Shown: one piece after another, positions 7,142-16,664 of the stretch | How positions within the stretch are numbered: position 1 is the first letter of the stretch | Layout: the number at the start of each line of letters is the position of its first letter | Assembly (NCBI RefSeq): GCF_014645615.1 | Contig: NZ_BMMB01000004.1 | Coordinates: forward strand, 124,001-188,000 | Direction of reading: 5' to 3' | From: Paenibacillus hunanensis | GTDB lineage: Bacteria > Bacillota > Bacilli > Paenibacillales > Paenibacillaceae | DNA: 64,000 nucleotides | Program-made: the position numbers and the translations under genes | Notes under the pieces: generated by a model | What the model was told of the DNA's origin: nothing | Database searches by the model: none | The model's input: the letters and a program-made list of their open reading frames with translations, nothing else

Positions 7142-7501
7142 ATGCGTGAACGTGTATTTAACTGTGAAAAGGAATTAACGCTATCCGTCATTGGAGGCAA
7201 GTGGAAGATGCTGATCCTGTGGCATCTGGGCAAAACCGGTACCAAACGCTTTGGTGAGCTAAAGTCACTTATTCCGGGTATTACGCAGCGTATGCTGGTC
7301 AGTCAGCTGCGTGAGCTAGAGGAGGATCTGATCGTGCATCGTGAGGTGTACCCGGTCGTTCCGCCCAAGGTTGAATATTCGCTTACAGAGATCGGAGAAA
7401 GCTTGATGCCGATTTTGGATGCGATGTACAGCTGGGGACAAAATTATATGAAGGTCGCTGAAATCGAGCCAGTTGAGATTAAGCCAGCGATGTGGAATTA
7501 A
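7142..7501 (+). CDS. hxlR: HxlR-family activator of the hxlAB operon
   Basis: This 119-residue winged-helix protein has the HxlR signature: [22 protein letters not shown] at the start, then the helix-turn-helix around [25 protein letters not shown], and the wing [17 protein letters not shown]. An N-terminal cysteine at residue 8 corresponds to the redox or formaldehyde-reactive cysteine of HxlR-type proteins. It is transcribed divergently from hxlAB, the arrangement seen in Bacillus subtilis, where HxlR activates the operon in response to formaldehyde. GGAGGAATG precedes the ATG. Confidence 0.9.
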   Translation: MRERVFNCEKELTLSVIGGKWKMLILWHLGKTGTKRFGELKSLIPGITQRMLVSQLRELEEDLIVHREVYPVVPPKVEYSLTEIGESLMPILDAMYSWGQNYMKVAEIEPVEIKPAMWN

Positions 7502-7636
7502 TATTCAGTCCGCTAACAAGCGATAGGTGGTATTCAGCAGTCGTTTCCGGGTATACATGTAAGGGAGCCTGCAACGACAGGCCAGTATACGGTAGATGAG
7601 ATACCATCTGCTTAATCGTTTGCTTAGGAGGAATGG

Positions 7637-8287
7637 ATGATGAATATTACAGTTATTGGCGCCAATGGCCAAATTGGCAAGCTACTCACACAATATCTGG
7701 CACAGGAAACAGAGCACGAGGTAACCGCTGTGATTCGCAAGCCAGAGCAAGCAGAAGCATTGGAGCAGCTGGGTGCGAAGACAGCGCTGGCTGATCTGGA
7801 AGGTACAGTGGAAGACCTGACTAAAGTGGTGACTGGATCAGATGCTATCGTATTCGCAGCCGGTTCCGGCGGTAGTACAGGCGATGATAAAACGCTGCTC
7901 ATTGATCTGGATGGCGCAGTGAAATGTATGGAGGCAGCCGAGCAGGCAGGCGTATCTCGCTTCGTACTGGTCAGCGCATTGTTCGCCTATGATCGTGCCA
8001 AATGGTCTCAGGAGATCAAGCCTTATTATGTAGCGAAGCATTATGCTGACCGTCTGCTGGAAGCCAGCTCGCTTGATTATACAATCGTTCGCCCGGGCGG
8101 ATTGAAAAACGATCCAGGCACAGGCAGCATCCAAATTGCCGAAAAGCTATCCGATAGCGGAAGCATCCCACGCGCCGATGTCGCAAAAGTAATCGCACAT
8201 CTGATCGATAACAAAAACACGTATCGCAAAGGCTACGATGTCATTTCTGGTGATCAGCCGGTAGAGGAAGCATTGAAGGGATTGTAA
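7637..8287 (+). CDS. NAD(P)-binding protein of the atypical SDR (YhfK/NmrA-like) group
   Basis: This 216-residue Rossmann protein starts with MNITVIGANGQIGKLL, the GxxGxxG dinucleotide motif. It has VFAAGSGGSTGDDKT, then FVLVSALFA, a YxxxK-like YYVAKHYAD, and IVRPGGL, all typical of SDR-a5/YhfK proteins. Substrate and role are unknown. Relatives act as flavin or quinone reductases or redox sensors. AGGAGG lies 5 bases before the first of two adjacent ATG codons. It lies 135 bases downstream of hxlR on the same strand, so co-transcription is possible, and a detoxification role would fit the neighbourhood. Confidence 0.85.
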   Translation: MMNITVIGANGQIGKLLTQYLAQETEHEVTAVIRKPEQAEALEQLGAKTALADLEGTVEDLTKVVTGSDAIVFAAGSGGSTGDDKTLLIDLDGAVKCMEAAEQAGVSRFVLVSALFAYDRAKWSQEIKPYYVAKHYADRLLEASSLDYTIVRPGGLKNDPGTGSIQIAEKLSDSGSIPRADVAKVIAHLIDNKNTYRKGYDVISGDQPVEEALKGL

Positions 8288-8559
8288 GGTATAGAAGGTC
8301 AGGGTTAATAGAATTGTACGGATATAATCATGAATATACGCACGCATCTAAAAGTTTAAATGATGCATATTTGTATAAATACCTTTTTAGCGTTAAGTCA
8401 TCCGTAGTTATGCAGCTGCACTGCATGGCTACGGATTTATTTGTTGGCGCTTTTTCATGATAATATACGTATGAAGGTGAGCAGGCTAGGCACAATGTGA
8501 ATGCTATATAGACAATTGATAGATAACCATAGGTCTGATGATAGCTGAGGGGGAGTTGG

Positions 8560-10782
8560 ATGAAACGATGGATATGTATATTACCCATCTTGTTACTGAA
8601 TTGCTTGTGTACAAGTTATACAAGTGAGGCTTCGCAGGAACACATAAATCAAAAAGCTTCGCTTACTTCGACTAATTCAATAATGAATATCATAAAATAT
8701 CAACCGGATTCATATATACATATAACAGTGAGTGATAATAAAAATACTACTCTCGCGGAGTCATCTTATTCAGCTAAGCTAGTATATTCACATTCAATGT
8801 ATAGCGCTGTACCGAAACAACCAAGCTACAATCAGTTGATCCTTGCAACAAAATTAGGCGAGGTAGTAAATAATTCAGAATCGATTTCTATAGCGGCTCA
8901 AGAGGATTGGACAGGAAAGACATTGGCATGGATTGTCTATATGATCGCATTGATCGTTTTACTTTATTTTTTGTACTGGCTCAGTAAACAGATCCATCGA
9001 TTGATACAGCCGAGTTTTGTTGAGATACCAGCTATTCGTCAAAGAATAAGTAGTCTAAAGAGTAAGGCTTTACAACATCAGGAGCAAGCTTTCCCCTTTT
9101 TAAAATCAACACAAGGTGAAAGTAATTCCATTGCTCGTCAAGCATATGATGAATTGCAACGCTTGATTCAACAAATAGACGATATCACACTATCTGTAGC
9201 TTTAACGAAATACTCTGTGTTTCAACGCGAGCAGGTGAAGCGAATAGTGAGAGAGACGACAGCCACATTAGATCAGATTGAGCAGGATATACTTTTGTAT
9301 ACCTCGCATATTCAAAAAATTAACGAAGCCAAGATCTACGTGTCAGATCAGCTTCACGATCTAAAGGATAGCTTGCAACGGGCTAGACGTCGGCTACAGC
9401 AGCTACAAGCCCAAACAGGCTTTTCTCTTCAACAGGTAGATACTGCATTATTCCAAGTCCATGAACACATGGAAACGATTAAAACCTTACAACGTTACGA
9501 ACCTTTGCAAGCAGCAGCATCTATGAAACAGGTAATAACTACTATGCAAGGATTAGCGTTGGACTTGAGCTACGTTCAGCAATATAGTGAAAAATGCAAT
9601 CAATTTGTAGCTCATGCACAGCATAACAAGCAGCTTGCAGAGAGCTTGATCGAACAACATCAGCTTCGGATATCATATAATATCGATGATCGGGTTGCAG
9701 AAAGTACTAATCATATTCCTGAATTGCGGCAGGCAATAGAGCGTGGTGATATGATAGCAGCAAAATCATTATACAAACAGATGGAGCAACGAATAGAGCA
9801 GATAGTTTTGCACATCCAGCAATTAATTGAGAAAAAGCAACAAATTCAATACGAGCTACCTTTACTTGACGATAAAATATCTTATTTGGCAAAAGCGATA
9901 GATCAGCGTGAGCAACAGTGGAACGCTATAAAAGAACGTTATCCTATGGATATATGGAATGAGCAATATCAAAAGTTCATACACACCCAACAGGAGCTAC
10001 AACAAAGTACGCAACACATCAATAAAATGAAACAGCTTATTCATCCCAACCGCCAAGCGTATGATGAAGCAGATCACCTGTTAACTACAATGAAAAGGAT
10101 GATAAAGCAAGCTGAGAATGTCCTCCGTGCAAATGATGATGATTTTCATCGATGGAAGGAAGCAGAGAAACCTGTATATGAAACGTTCAATGAATGTGTA
10201 TACCAGTATGAGCGTATAAACAAAATTATAAAGCAAAGCGAGATGGAATGGGGAAATCATGCTGCCTTATATCGAAAATATGAACAAATAACGAAGCAAC
10301 AACAGCTATTAAAAAATACATTTCAGCAAAGCGTACTGCATATCTATCGATTGCAGGAGCAACTTGCAACGCATAAAAATTCATCGATAGCATTCCACTC
10401 TGATATACAGCGTTTAATAGAGCAAAGAGGTCGTATTCGTGCCTATGCAGGTTCACTGGCTTCAGAGCATAAACAAGCGATGTATGCTGCCCGTACATTT
10501 ATGAAAAGTAGTCAAATCAAATCGTATGAGCAAGAATATCAGCTCTATATTGAACGTTATGTAGAGCTTATGCAGAGAGGTAACTATGATATAGCAGATG
10601 AGCCACTACAAAATATCCGACAAATAAATGAGCGATTACATGCTGTTGTCCAAACAGGCAAAATAGCGCAGCAGCAAAGAAAGGATCACGCTCGACAGGT
10701 TCGTTTGATTAAACAGGCTCATCGCAGATCAAGTTCAACCTCACAATCGAAAAAATCTTCTTTAATTGATGATGACGATTAA
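8560..10782 (+). CDS. Large EzrA-like coiled-coil membrane protein, function unknown
   Basis: The 740-residue protein has an N-terminal signal-like segment (residues 1-25) and an extracytoplasmic stretch of about 100 residues with no motif I recognise. One transmembrane helix follows near 125-146 (LAWIVYMIALIVLLYFLYWL). The remaining 590 residues are almost continuous, glutamine-rich, charged coiled coil, ending in a Ser/Lys-rich tail and DDDD. The cytoplasmic rod resembles EzrA or the rods of TPM-domain proteins in composition, but topology and N-terminus differ. Base composition is clearly AT-richer than its neighbours and codon use is different, which suggests acquisition or relaxed selection. 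GAGGGGGAG precedes the ATG, and it has its own terminator. It appears monocistronic. Confidence 0.75.
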   Translation: MKRWICILPILLLNCLCTSYTSEASQEHINQKASLTSTNSIMNIIKYQPDSYIHITVSDNKNTTLAESSYSAKLVYSHSMYSAVPKQPSYNQLILATKLGEVVNNSESISIAAQEDWTGKTLAWIVYMIALIVLLYFLYWLSKQIHRLIQPSFVEIPAIRQRISSLKSKALQHQEQAFPFLKSTQGESNSIARQAYDELQRLIQQIDDITLSVALTKYSVFQREQVKRIVRETTATLDQIEQDILLYTSHIQKINEAKIYVSDQLHDLKDSLQRARRRLQQLQAQTGFSLQQVDTALFQVHEHMETIKTLQRYEPLQAAASMKQVITTMQGLALDLSYVQQYSEKCNQFVAHAQHNKQLAESLIEQHQLRISYNIDDRVAESTNHIPELRQAIERGDMIAAKSLYKQMEQRIEQIVLHIQQLIEKKQQIQYELPLLDDKISYLAKAIDQREQQWNAIKERYPMDIWNEQYQKFIHTQQELQQSTQHINKMKQLIHPNRQAYDEADHLLTTMKRMIKQAENVLRANDDDFHRWKEAEKPVYETFNECVYQYERINKIIKQSEMEWGNHAALYRKYEQITKQQQLLKNTFQQSVLHIYRLQEQLATHKNSSIAFHSDIQRLIEQRGRIRAYAGSLASEHKQAMYAARTFMKSSQIKSYEQEYQLYIERYVELMQRGNYDIADEPLQNIRQINERLHAVVQTGKIAQQQRKDHARQVRLIKQAHRRSSSTSQSKKSSLIDDDD

Positions 10783-10786
10783 TAGT

Positions 10787-10854
10787 AAAAAGCCCGTTTG
10801 CATCATAAGACTATGCTTCCGGCATAACCGTATGTCATCCAAACGGGCTTTTTT
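10787..10854 (+). terminator. Terminator after the coiled-coil gene
   Basis: AAAAAGCCCGTTTG and CAAACGGGCTTTTTT form a 10-bp GC-rich stem with flanking A and T runs, around a loop of about 40 bases. Confidence 0.85.
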
Positions 10855-10921
10855 CATTCTAAGCTCCTATCGACTATCTTAATCACATATTCAACCTAAA
10901 CTCAACTCAATCTAAATCTAT

Positions 10922-11110
10922 TCAATCCTTACCTTTACCCTCTGGATGATTCTCATCCCATTCCTCTGCCTTGGAAGTGGCAATGGCGATCGCTCGGCCT
11001 TCCTCATAGCCTTCATCCAGCAGGGCATTGGCAATCTCCACAGCTTTATTACGCACGCGTTCATCCAGATTTTTCATTGAATCAGGGTAATCCTTTTTAG
11101 TCCACGGCAT
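10922..11110 (-). CDS. Small conserved protein (MPWTKKDYP family, like the YdaT N-terminus)
   Basis: This 62-residue protein starts MPWTKKDYPDSMKNLD and continues with a helical NKAVEIANALLDEGYEEGRAIAIATSKAEEW segment. This sequence is widely conserved in Bacillales as a stand-alone small protein or as the first part of YdaT. Its function is unknown; related proteins are linked to general stress. AAAGGAG lies 7 bases before the ATG. Length and conservation make it a real gene. Confidence 0.85.
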   Translation of the reverse strand: MPWTKKDYPDSMKNLDERVRNKAVEIANALLDEGYEEGRAIAIATSKAEEWDENHPEGKGKD

Positions 11111-11287
11111 CGTAATCGCTCCTTTGTATACAGATATCGTCTACACATAAAATCCTTTGAACTAACAATACGTGTTAATCGACTCCATTCCTTACAGGGA
11201 TGTCTTACCCCATATGACAGCACCGAAACGTGTGAGCGTGTGTACCTGCTGTTATACGTTCCATAACAATAAAAGATCGCTGAACAT

Positions 11288-11320
11288 AAAAAAGGGAACA
11301 GATCGTAATCTGTTCCCTTA
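11288..11320 (-). terminator. Terminator after msrAB
   Basis: AAGGGAACAGAT and ATCTGTTCCCTT form a 12-bp stem with a 4-base loop. On the minus strand it is followed by TTTTTTATG. Confidence 0.9.
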
Positions 11321-11331
11321 GCATTCAGCAA

Positions 11332-12291
11332 TTATTGAAACAATACTTTGTACTCGCTATAGCCTTCTTCGTCCAGCTGCTCCTTTGGTACAAAACGCAG
11401 GGCGGCGGAGTTGATGCAATAACGCAAGCCGTTTGGACCCGGGCCATCGTCGAATACGTGTCCAAGATGGGAGTCAGCTTCGCGGCTACGAACCTCGGTA
11501 CGTACCATAAAGTGGCTTAGATCCATATTTTCCTTCACATGGTAGTCACGGATCGGGCGGGTAAAGCTAGGCCAGCCGCAGCCAGAATCGTATTTATCTG
11601 TAGAGCTGAATAGCGGCTCGCCTGATACGATGTCTACATAGATGCCGTCGCCATGATGATCCCAGAATTCATTGTGGAATGCAGGCTCTGTACCATTTTG
11701 CTGGGTAACTTTGAACTGCATTTCGCTCAGACGCTGCTTGAGCTCCTGTTTATCGACTGGCTTCGACCAGTGCTTTTCGATAAAGGCATCGCGACCAGAG
11801 CCTTTGCGATAGCGTTTATAATGACCTGGATTCTTTTTGTGATAATCCTGATGGTACGTTTCTGCTTCATAAAATGTTTGGGCAGGCTCAATCGTCGTTG
11901 CGATCGGTTTATCAAAGCGTCCGCTTGCTTGCAGCTCTTGCTTGGTTTGCTCAGCTAGCTCACGTTGCTGTTCGTTGTGATAGAAGATCGCTGTACGATA
12001 GGATGATCCACGGTCATAAAATTGTCCACCTGCATCGGTTGGATCAATCTGCTGCCAGAACAGCTCAAGCAGCTTACTATAGGGGAAAATCGCTGGATCA
12101 AATACGATCTGTACGGCTTCCGCATGTCCGGTAGTCTCGGTGCATACTTCTTCGTACGTTGGATTTTCCGTATGTCCGCCAGTATAACCGGAACGAATAC
12201 TAATGATACCTGGGAGTTCCTCAAAAGGTGTTACCATACACCAGAAACATCCTCCGGCAAACGTTGCTTTTTCATAATGAGCTTCAGTCAT
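11332..12291 (-). CDS. msrAB: Peptide methionine sulfoxide reductase, MsrA-MsrB fusion
   Basis: The N-terminal MsrA domain (about 5-160) has the catalytic GGCFWC motif with Cys15 and Cys18. The C-terminal MsrB domain (about 190-319) has SGCGWPSF and the catalytic [11 protein letters not shown]. The zinc-binding CxxC pairs of many MsrB proteins are not seen. The fusion repairs both S and R diastereomers of methionine sulfoxide. I chose the ATG at 12291 ([11 protein letters not shown]), the usual family start, with GGAG about 10 bases upstream. A 20-residue upstream extension is possible but has no similarity to the family. It forms a single-gene unit. Confidence 0.93.
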   Translation of the reverse strand: MTEAHYEKATFAGGCFWCMVTPFEELPGIISIRSGYTGGHTENPTYEEVCTETTGHAEAVQIVFDPAIFPYSKLLELFWQQIDPTDAGGQFYDRGSSYRTAIFYHNEQQRELAEQTKQELQASGRFDKPIATTIEPAQTFYEAETYHQDYHKKNPGHYKRYRKGSGRDAFIEKHWSKPVDKQELKQRLSEMQFKVTQQNGTEPAFHNEFWDHHGDGIYVDIVSGEPLFSSTDKYDSGCGWPSFTRPIRDYHVKENMDLSHFMVRTEVRSREADSHLGHVFDDGPGPNGLRYCINSAALRFVPKEQLDEEGYSEYKVLFQ

Positions 12292-12604
12292 GTATAAGTC
12301 ACTCCATTTCATCAGAGTCGTTAAATTTGAAATGCTGGATAAGCCAGTCATTTTAATATACCCGTAGCTGTGCTTCTATATTCAGTCCAGCCTTGCAGCA
12401 TTTATCATAACATAACTGAACAACCTAGAGCACCCATATATCTATATATACAAGATACTGGAACACTATTATATTACATACAATGTAAAAAAGATAGGCT
12501 TTTTGGAAATGATTTGAAAATATAATCGCTTGTATTCAATAGCGATATAGATATTGATATAGATATTATGGAAAAAATAGTGTATAGTTGTGTTATTGCT
12601 TAAA

Positions 12605-12740
12605 TATAGCTTCCAAAGGGGAGTAGCTTCTACAGTAAAGTCGTCATTACGGGATGTCATCCCCGGCTTTATTGGCAACGCATGTTGACTACGTTGTTAG
12701 CGAGACCTTTGCCTGATTTGTGAATTGGGTGAGGTCTCTT
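12605..12740 (+). ncRNA. yybP-ykoY manganese riboswitch
   Basis: The conserved core is present in order: AAAGGGGAGTAGC, then CGTCATT and ATCCCCGGC, TTGGCAACGC and TAGCGAGACCTTTGCCT, closed by AGGTCTC. These are the sequence hallmarks of the yybP-ykoY family, which senses Mn2+ and normally turns expression on. It lies directly upstream of a terC-type gene, the classic arrangement. A terminator follows as the expression platform. Confidence 0.93.
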
Positions 12741-12750
12741 TTATTTTTAA

Positions 12751-12790
12751 AGATCACCATTATCCGATTCCGGTTAATGGTGATTTTTTT
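12751..12790 (+). terminator. Riboswitch-controlled terminator before terC
   Basis: ATCACCATTA and TAATGGTGAT form a 10-bp stem followed by seven T, between the aptamer and the gene. Mn2+ binding is expected to favour read-through. Confidence 0.85.
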
Positions 12791-12851
12791 ATGTCTGGAA
12801 GCTATAGCGTTACATTTCTGGCTGAAGCCAAACAAGTAAAGGAGTCGTCGC

Positions 12852-13544
12852 ATGGAATTATTTACAGTAGAGTTTTGGTTGGCACTTGCTTCAATTATTA
12901 TGATTGATCTGGTGCTGGCGGGGGATAATGCGATTGTCATTGGTATGGCAGCGCGTAACATTCCCAAAGAGAATCAGAAGAAGGTTATTATCTGGGGTAC
13001 TGTTGGTGCAGTAATTATTCGTGCCATTGCTACATTACTCGTTGTCTACCTATTGATGCTGCCAGGTCTACATTTGATCGGTGGACTTGCACTCGTGTAT
13101 ATCGCTTATAAGCTGCTGATTGAGGAACAGGAAGATAATGAAGTATCCTCCAGCACCCGAATCTGGGCAGCGATTCGCACGATTATTATTGCCGATGCGA
13201 TGATGGGACTGGATAATGTACTGGCTGTTGCTGGTGCGGCTCATGGTGATACACTGCTCGTTATTGTCGGTCTAGCGATCTCGATCCCGGTTATGGTATG
13301 GTGTAGTACACTAATCATGAAGCTGATGGAACGTTTCCCGTGGATCGTAGCACTGGGTTCTGCTATTCTGGCATGGACAGCAGCTCGTATGATTATGGAA
13401 GAAAGCTTCCTGTCCGGTTACTTCGCTAATTGGGCAATCAAATATGGCTTCGAATTGCTCGTGGTTATTGCTGTTGTACTGATTGGTCTGCGTCAAAAGA
13501 AAAAGAAAGCACAGGCACGTACAGCAGAAGAGCCGGCAATATAA
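12852..13544 (+). CDS. TerC family membrane protein (manganese-linked)
   Basis: This 230-residue protein has about seven hydrophobic helices and two characteristic acidic motifs: MIDLVLAGDNAIVIG in helix 1 and IADAMMGLDNVLAVAG midway. These are the metal-binding signatures of TerC/YkoY/YjbE proteins. In Bacillus subtilis such proteins are implicated in Mn2+ export or in metallating secreted enzymes. The Mn riboswitch upstream supports a manganese role here. AAAGGAG lies 7 bases before the ATG. The MntR regulator gene of the same metal system is also in this window, at 42.6 kb. Confidence 0.93.
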   Translation: MELFTVEFWLALASIIMIDLVLAGDNAIVIGMAARNIPKENQKKVIIWGTVGAVIIRAIATLLVVYLLMLPGLHLIGGLALVYIAYKLLIEEQEDNEVSSSTRIWAAIRTIIIADAMMGLDNVLAVAGAAHGDTLLVIVGLAISIPVMVWCSTLIMKLMERFPWIVALGSAILAWTAARMIMEESFLSGYFANWAIKYGFELLVVIAVVLIGLRQKKKKAQARTAEEPAI

Positions 13545-13656
13545 ACCCGCATTGTAAAATAGCAAAATTAGAATAAAGCAGGCTTTAACGCTATTGTAAA
13601 TCAGCTAGTGCAAAATAAGCCTTATCATCATTCATCTCCACATTTATCTTCACCCC

Positions 13657-13695
13657 AACGGCACTTGCCTTCTTATAGGCAGTGCCGTTGTTTAG
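13657..13695 (+). terminator. Terminator after the terC-type gene
   Basis: AACGGCAC-TTGCC pairs with GGCA-GTGCCGTT around a short loop, followed by GTTTAG. The gap up to 13833 otherwise holds only promoter-like AT-rich sequence. Confidence 0.7.
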
Positions 13696-13833
13696 TTATG
13701 GGCGTTACGGCTTGCGTCATGCTATAATGCAGGCTAACTGTGTAGTGAGAAATACATAGGCTGTGCATGACTGCGATCATGCTCGTATCCAATATGAGTC
13801 CAATGATAAACAACAGAAGGGAAGTCCATAACG

Positions 13834-14787
13834 ATGAGCGATTCAGAACGATCGTTGAAACGTAAACGTATAGCTATAGTCGGCCTTGGAGGTATCGCGC
13901 AAAAAGTATACATACCGCTGCTCTCAGGTCGTTCGGATGTAGAGCTGGTAGGTGTGGTCAGCCGCACCGAAGCGACAGTACAGCAGATGATGCAGAATTA
14001 TCGTGTACCCAATGGTAGTACAGCGCTTGCTGATCTGGCAAAATGGGATGTAAATGCTGTTTTTGTACATAGCCCGACACCGACTCATTTTGACGTAGTT
14101 AGCGCTTGTCTGGAGCTGGGCTTGCCTGTATATGTAGATAAGCCGCTTTCTTATGATCTAGAAGAAGCGAAGCGTATGGCATCGTTGGCGGAGCAAAAGG
14201 GGCTACTGCTCGCAGTTGGGTTTAATCGCCGTTTTGCTCCTTTATATATGAATGCCTATGCGTGGTTGGCAGAAGCAGGAGGCTTTGAGCTATGTGAGGT
14301 GAGTAAGCATCGGACACGAATGCAAAGCTTGCCAGCGCGCGAAACGGTATATGATGATCTGATCCATATGCTCGATCTGCTATTGTGGTTGGGTAATGAA
14401 GGATATGACGTACTGGCACGCCAGCTGCAAAAGCAAGGCAATGGCCCTATGCTCCATGCGTCTGGCATGCTGTCGCTGGGTAGAGGGCGATATGGCCAAT
14501 ATAGCATGGCACGCAGTGCTGGTGCGGATATAGAAAAGCTAGTTTTGCATGGTGGTGGACGATCCGCAGAGGTCGTGAATATGGAGCAGCTGTATCTTTA
14601 TGAAAAGGATGCTCTTCCGCAGCTGCAAAGTCCGGGTAGCTGGGAAGGAATTTTACAGCGTCGCGGATTCACCGGGGTAGTTGAGCATTTTCTGGATCGT
14701 TTGGATGCACCGGAGCAATGCAGCATTCGTGCCGATCTGGTGCTGGATACACATCGGCTGGTTGAACAGTTGATTGTGGATGTATAA
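13834..14787 (+). CDS. Gfo/Idh/MocA-type NAD(P)-dependent oxidoreductase
   Basis: This 317-residue protein has an N-terminal Rossmann fold with IAIVGLGGIAQKVYIPLL, the HSPTPTHFD motif, and YVDKPLSYDLEEA, in which the EKP-type lysine is conserved as DKP. A C-terminal half then binds substrate (HMLDLLLWLG). It resembles the MviM branch. The substrate is unknown and probably a sugar derivative. It is transcribed with the small gene 36 bases downstream. It is not part of the sugar cluster at 18-23 kb and belongs to a different subgroup. Confidence 0.85.
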   Translation: MSDSERSLKRKRIAIVGLGGIAQKVYIPLLSGRSDVELVGVVSRTEATVQQMMQNYRVPNGSTALADLAKWDVNAVFVHSPTPTHFDVVSACLELGLPVYVDKPLSYDLEEAKRMASLAEQKGLLLAVGFNRRFAPLYMNAYAWLAEAGGFELCEVSKHRTRMQSLPARETVYDDLIHMLDLLLWLGNEGYDVLARQLQKQGNGPMLHASGMLSLGRGRYGQYSMARSAGADIEKLVLHGGGRSAEVVNMEQLYLYEKDALPQLQSPGSWEGILQRRGFTGVVEHFLDRLDAPEQCSIRADLVLDTHRLVEQLIVDV

Positions 14788-14823
14788 TGAGGAGCGGACA
14801 ATCCGTATGAAGGAGAGAGCATA

Positions 14824-15189
14824 ATGAGTGATTTTGATGATATGGAGATGACACGCGCCGAGATGATCAAGAAGCGCGAGGAACAGATTGTAGAGAGCTA
14901 CCGTCAGGATGAGGATATGATGATTTTAGTTTTCACGCAGTGGTGTGTGAATCGTGGTCTGGATGCACGGGAGCTATATTATAGCGCGTATCCTGACCAG
15001 CTCGACAATCCGCGTCTGGAGCAGGGCATTCGTTTAACGGTGCCAAAGGAGGAGGCTGGCGAGATTCCAGATGATACCCTCTTTGGTGTATTGTCGATGT
15101 ATGGGAATGACGATCTGGCTTTTGCTGTAAGTGAAGCGCTGGATGCACGTCAGAAGCTGCAACAGCGTCAGCAGATGGATGAGGAATAA
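14824..15189 (+). CDS. Conserved hypothetical acidic protein
   Basis: The gene encodes a 121-residue, acidic, mostly helical soluble protein starting MSDFDDMEMTRAEMIKKREEQ. I recognise no domain. A GGAGAGAG ribosome binding site precedes the ATG, it follows the Gfo/Idh/MocA gene by 36 bases, and a strong terminator ends the pair. These features support a real gene. Confidence 0.7.
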   Translation: MSDFDDMEMTRAEMIKKREEQIVESYRQDEDMMILVFTQWCVNRGLDARELYYSAYPDQLDNPRLEQGIRLTVPKEEAGEIPDDTLFGVLSMYGNDDLAFAVSEALDARQKLQQRQQMDEE

Positions 15190-15213
15190 GCTGGAATAAG
15201 CATGAAACGACAC

Positions 15214-15257
15214 GAAGCCGTATCCTTTTCATCGATGATGAAAAGGATGCGGCTTCT
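15214..15257 (+). terminator. Terminator of the 13.8-15.2 kb gene pair
   Basis: GAAGCCGTATCCTTTTCATC and GATGAAAAGGATGCGGCTTC form a stem of about 20 bp with one mismatch and a very short loop, followed by T-rich sequence. Confidence 0.88.
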
Positions 15258-15388
15258 TCATTTGGTATGGAGCGTGAGACGCTTGGAAAATGATCAGAAG
15301 CTTTACATAAAGCAAATGTATACAACGGTAAAAGTGAAATGTCATAATAGCAATAAGCTTCATATGCTGAAAGGATAGGTGAATAAGG

Positions 15389-16066
15389 ATGAAATATGAT
15401 ATTTTGTATGAAGGCGCGTTTGCGATGTTGAAGGTACATATAGAACAAGGGGAGACGATCAAGGCAGAATCGGGCGCCATGGTGTCGATGTCTCCCAATG
15501 TTGAGATTAAAGGCACACTCGACGGTGGAATAATGGGCGGTCTTGGACGTATGCTGACGGGCGAGAAGTTCTTTTTCCAGGAATTGCGCTCGACGCATGG
15601 CCCAGCTGAAATTTTACTATCCCCATCCAGTATTGGTGATGTGACGGCAGTAGAGTTAGATGGATCATATAGCTTGTATGTTCAAAAGGATGGTTTTCTA
15701 GCAGGTACAGATGGGATTAAGGTCGGCACACAGATGCAAAATCTGAAAAAAGGTCTATTTTCAGGAGAAGGCTTCTTTATTATTGAAATCAGTGGTAGAG
15801 GTACCGTATTCCTGTCTTCCTATGGTTCGATTCATGCGATCAATCTGGCACAGGGTGAAGAGGTGATTGTCGACAATGCTCACCTTGTCGCATGGCCGGG
15901 TTATATGAATTATCAGATTGAAAAAGCATCAAAGGGCTGGTTGTCCACAGTGACGAGTGGAGAGGGCATTGTCTGTCGTTTCCGCGGAGAAGGTGTGATT
16001 TTGATCCAGACGCGTAATCCAGCAGGCTTTGGGAACTGGATTCGGCAGTTTGTTCCGAGCAAGTAG
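15389..16066 (+). CDS. AIM24/TIGR00266 family protein
   Basis: This 225-residue all-beta protein has the family signature: AMLKVHIEQGETIKAESGAMVSMS at the N-terminus, GGIMGGLGRMLTGEKFFFQ, and the glycine-rich GEGFFIIEISGRGTVFLSSYGSI. Members of this AIM24 group are widespread in bacteria and mitochondria. They have a tryptophan-RNA-attenuator-like fold and no settled biochemical function. The length is normal. GATAGGTGAATAAGG precedes the ATG. It stands alone between two terminators. Confidence 0.88.
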   Translation: MKYDILYEGAFAMLKVHIEQGETIKAESGAMVSMSPNVEIKGTLDGGIMGGLGRMLTGEKFFFQELRSTHGPAEILLSPSSIGDVTAVELDGSYSLYVQKDGFLAGTDGIKVGTQMQNLKKGLFSGEGFFIIEISGRGTVFLSSYGSIHAINLAQGEEVIVDNAHLVAWPGYMNYQIEKASKGWLSTVTSGEGIVCRFRGEGVILIQTRNPAGFGNWIRQFVPSK

Positions 16067-16301
16067 GGAATAAGAAGCCGTACGTGATCATATTTTAACA
16101 GTAGCGCTATTTTCGTGACGTGGTTCGTATTGAACATTTCCTATCATGTACAGATGATCTCAAGTGTACCCATGATCTCAGCATGAATCATTATCGTAGT
16201 ACGCTGATTTGGTGAGTGTGTTCACAGGCGCAGGCATGGATTCAACAAGAAGGTTTCGTATAAGTATAAATGATATGAGGATGGAGCTAGGATATATGGA
16301 T

Positions 16302-16348
16302 AAAAGGCAGTGCGGCTATTCTTTGGAGATAGCTACACTGCCTTTTTA
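16302..16348 (+). terminator. Hairpin terminator upstream of abrB
   Basis: AAAAGGCAGTG and CACTGCCTTTT, with inner GCTAT/ATAGC, form a long stem followed by T-rich sequence. It probably ends the AIM24 transcript. The 71-codon ORF across it (16209-16424) is not called. From 16350 to 16664 the sequence is very AT-rich, with TTGATA (16586-16591) a possible abrB -35. Confidence 0.75.
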
Positions 16349-16664
16349 TATTTTGACGAAAAATGTAGATAAAATAATAAATCGACATCCAAACAAAGGA
16401 TATACAGAGAAAAATGACGAATAATGTTTGAAGATTAAGTAATAGGGTTAAAAGTACATATTACTCCTGATTCACCTAAAAAACGAACAATTTCGACTCG
16501 AAGCTTCTCGTAAAGCGGATTTGTTCCTAAAATAATAGTTAAAATTTTTAATATTTCTATAAATATTAACTTGGCATTCGCCTATTGATATGGTTTAATA
16601 ATAACAATTACGATTAAAAATTTTGTAGATAAATGTAGAATTATGATATTGGAGGAGAACCAGA

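Noticed and set aside
16209..16424. 71-codon ORF before abrB
   Set aside because: A strong terminator hairpin lies inside it, and the protein has no recognisable pattern.
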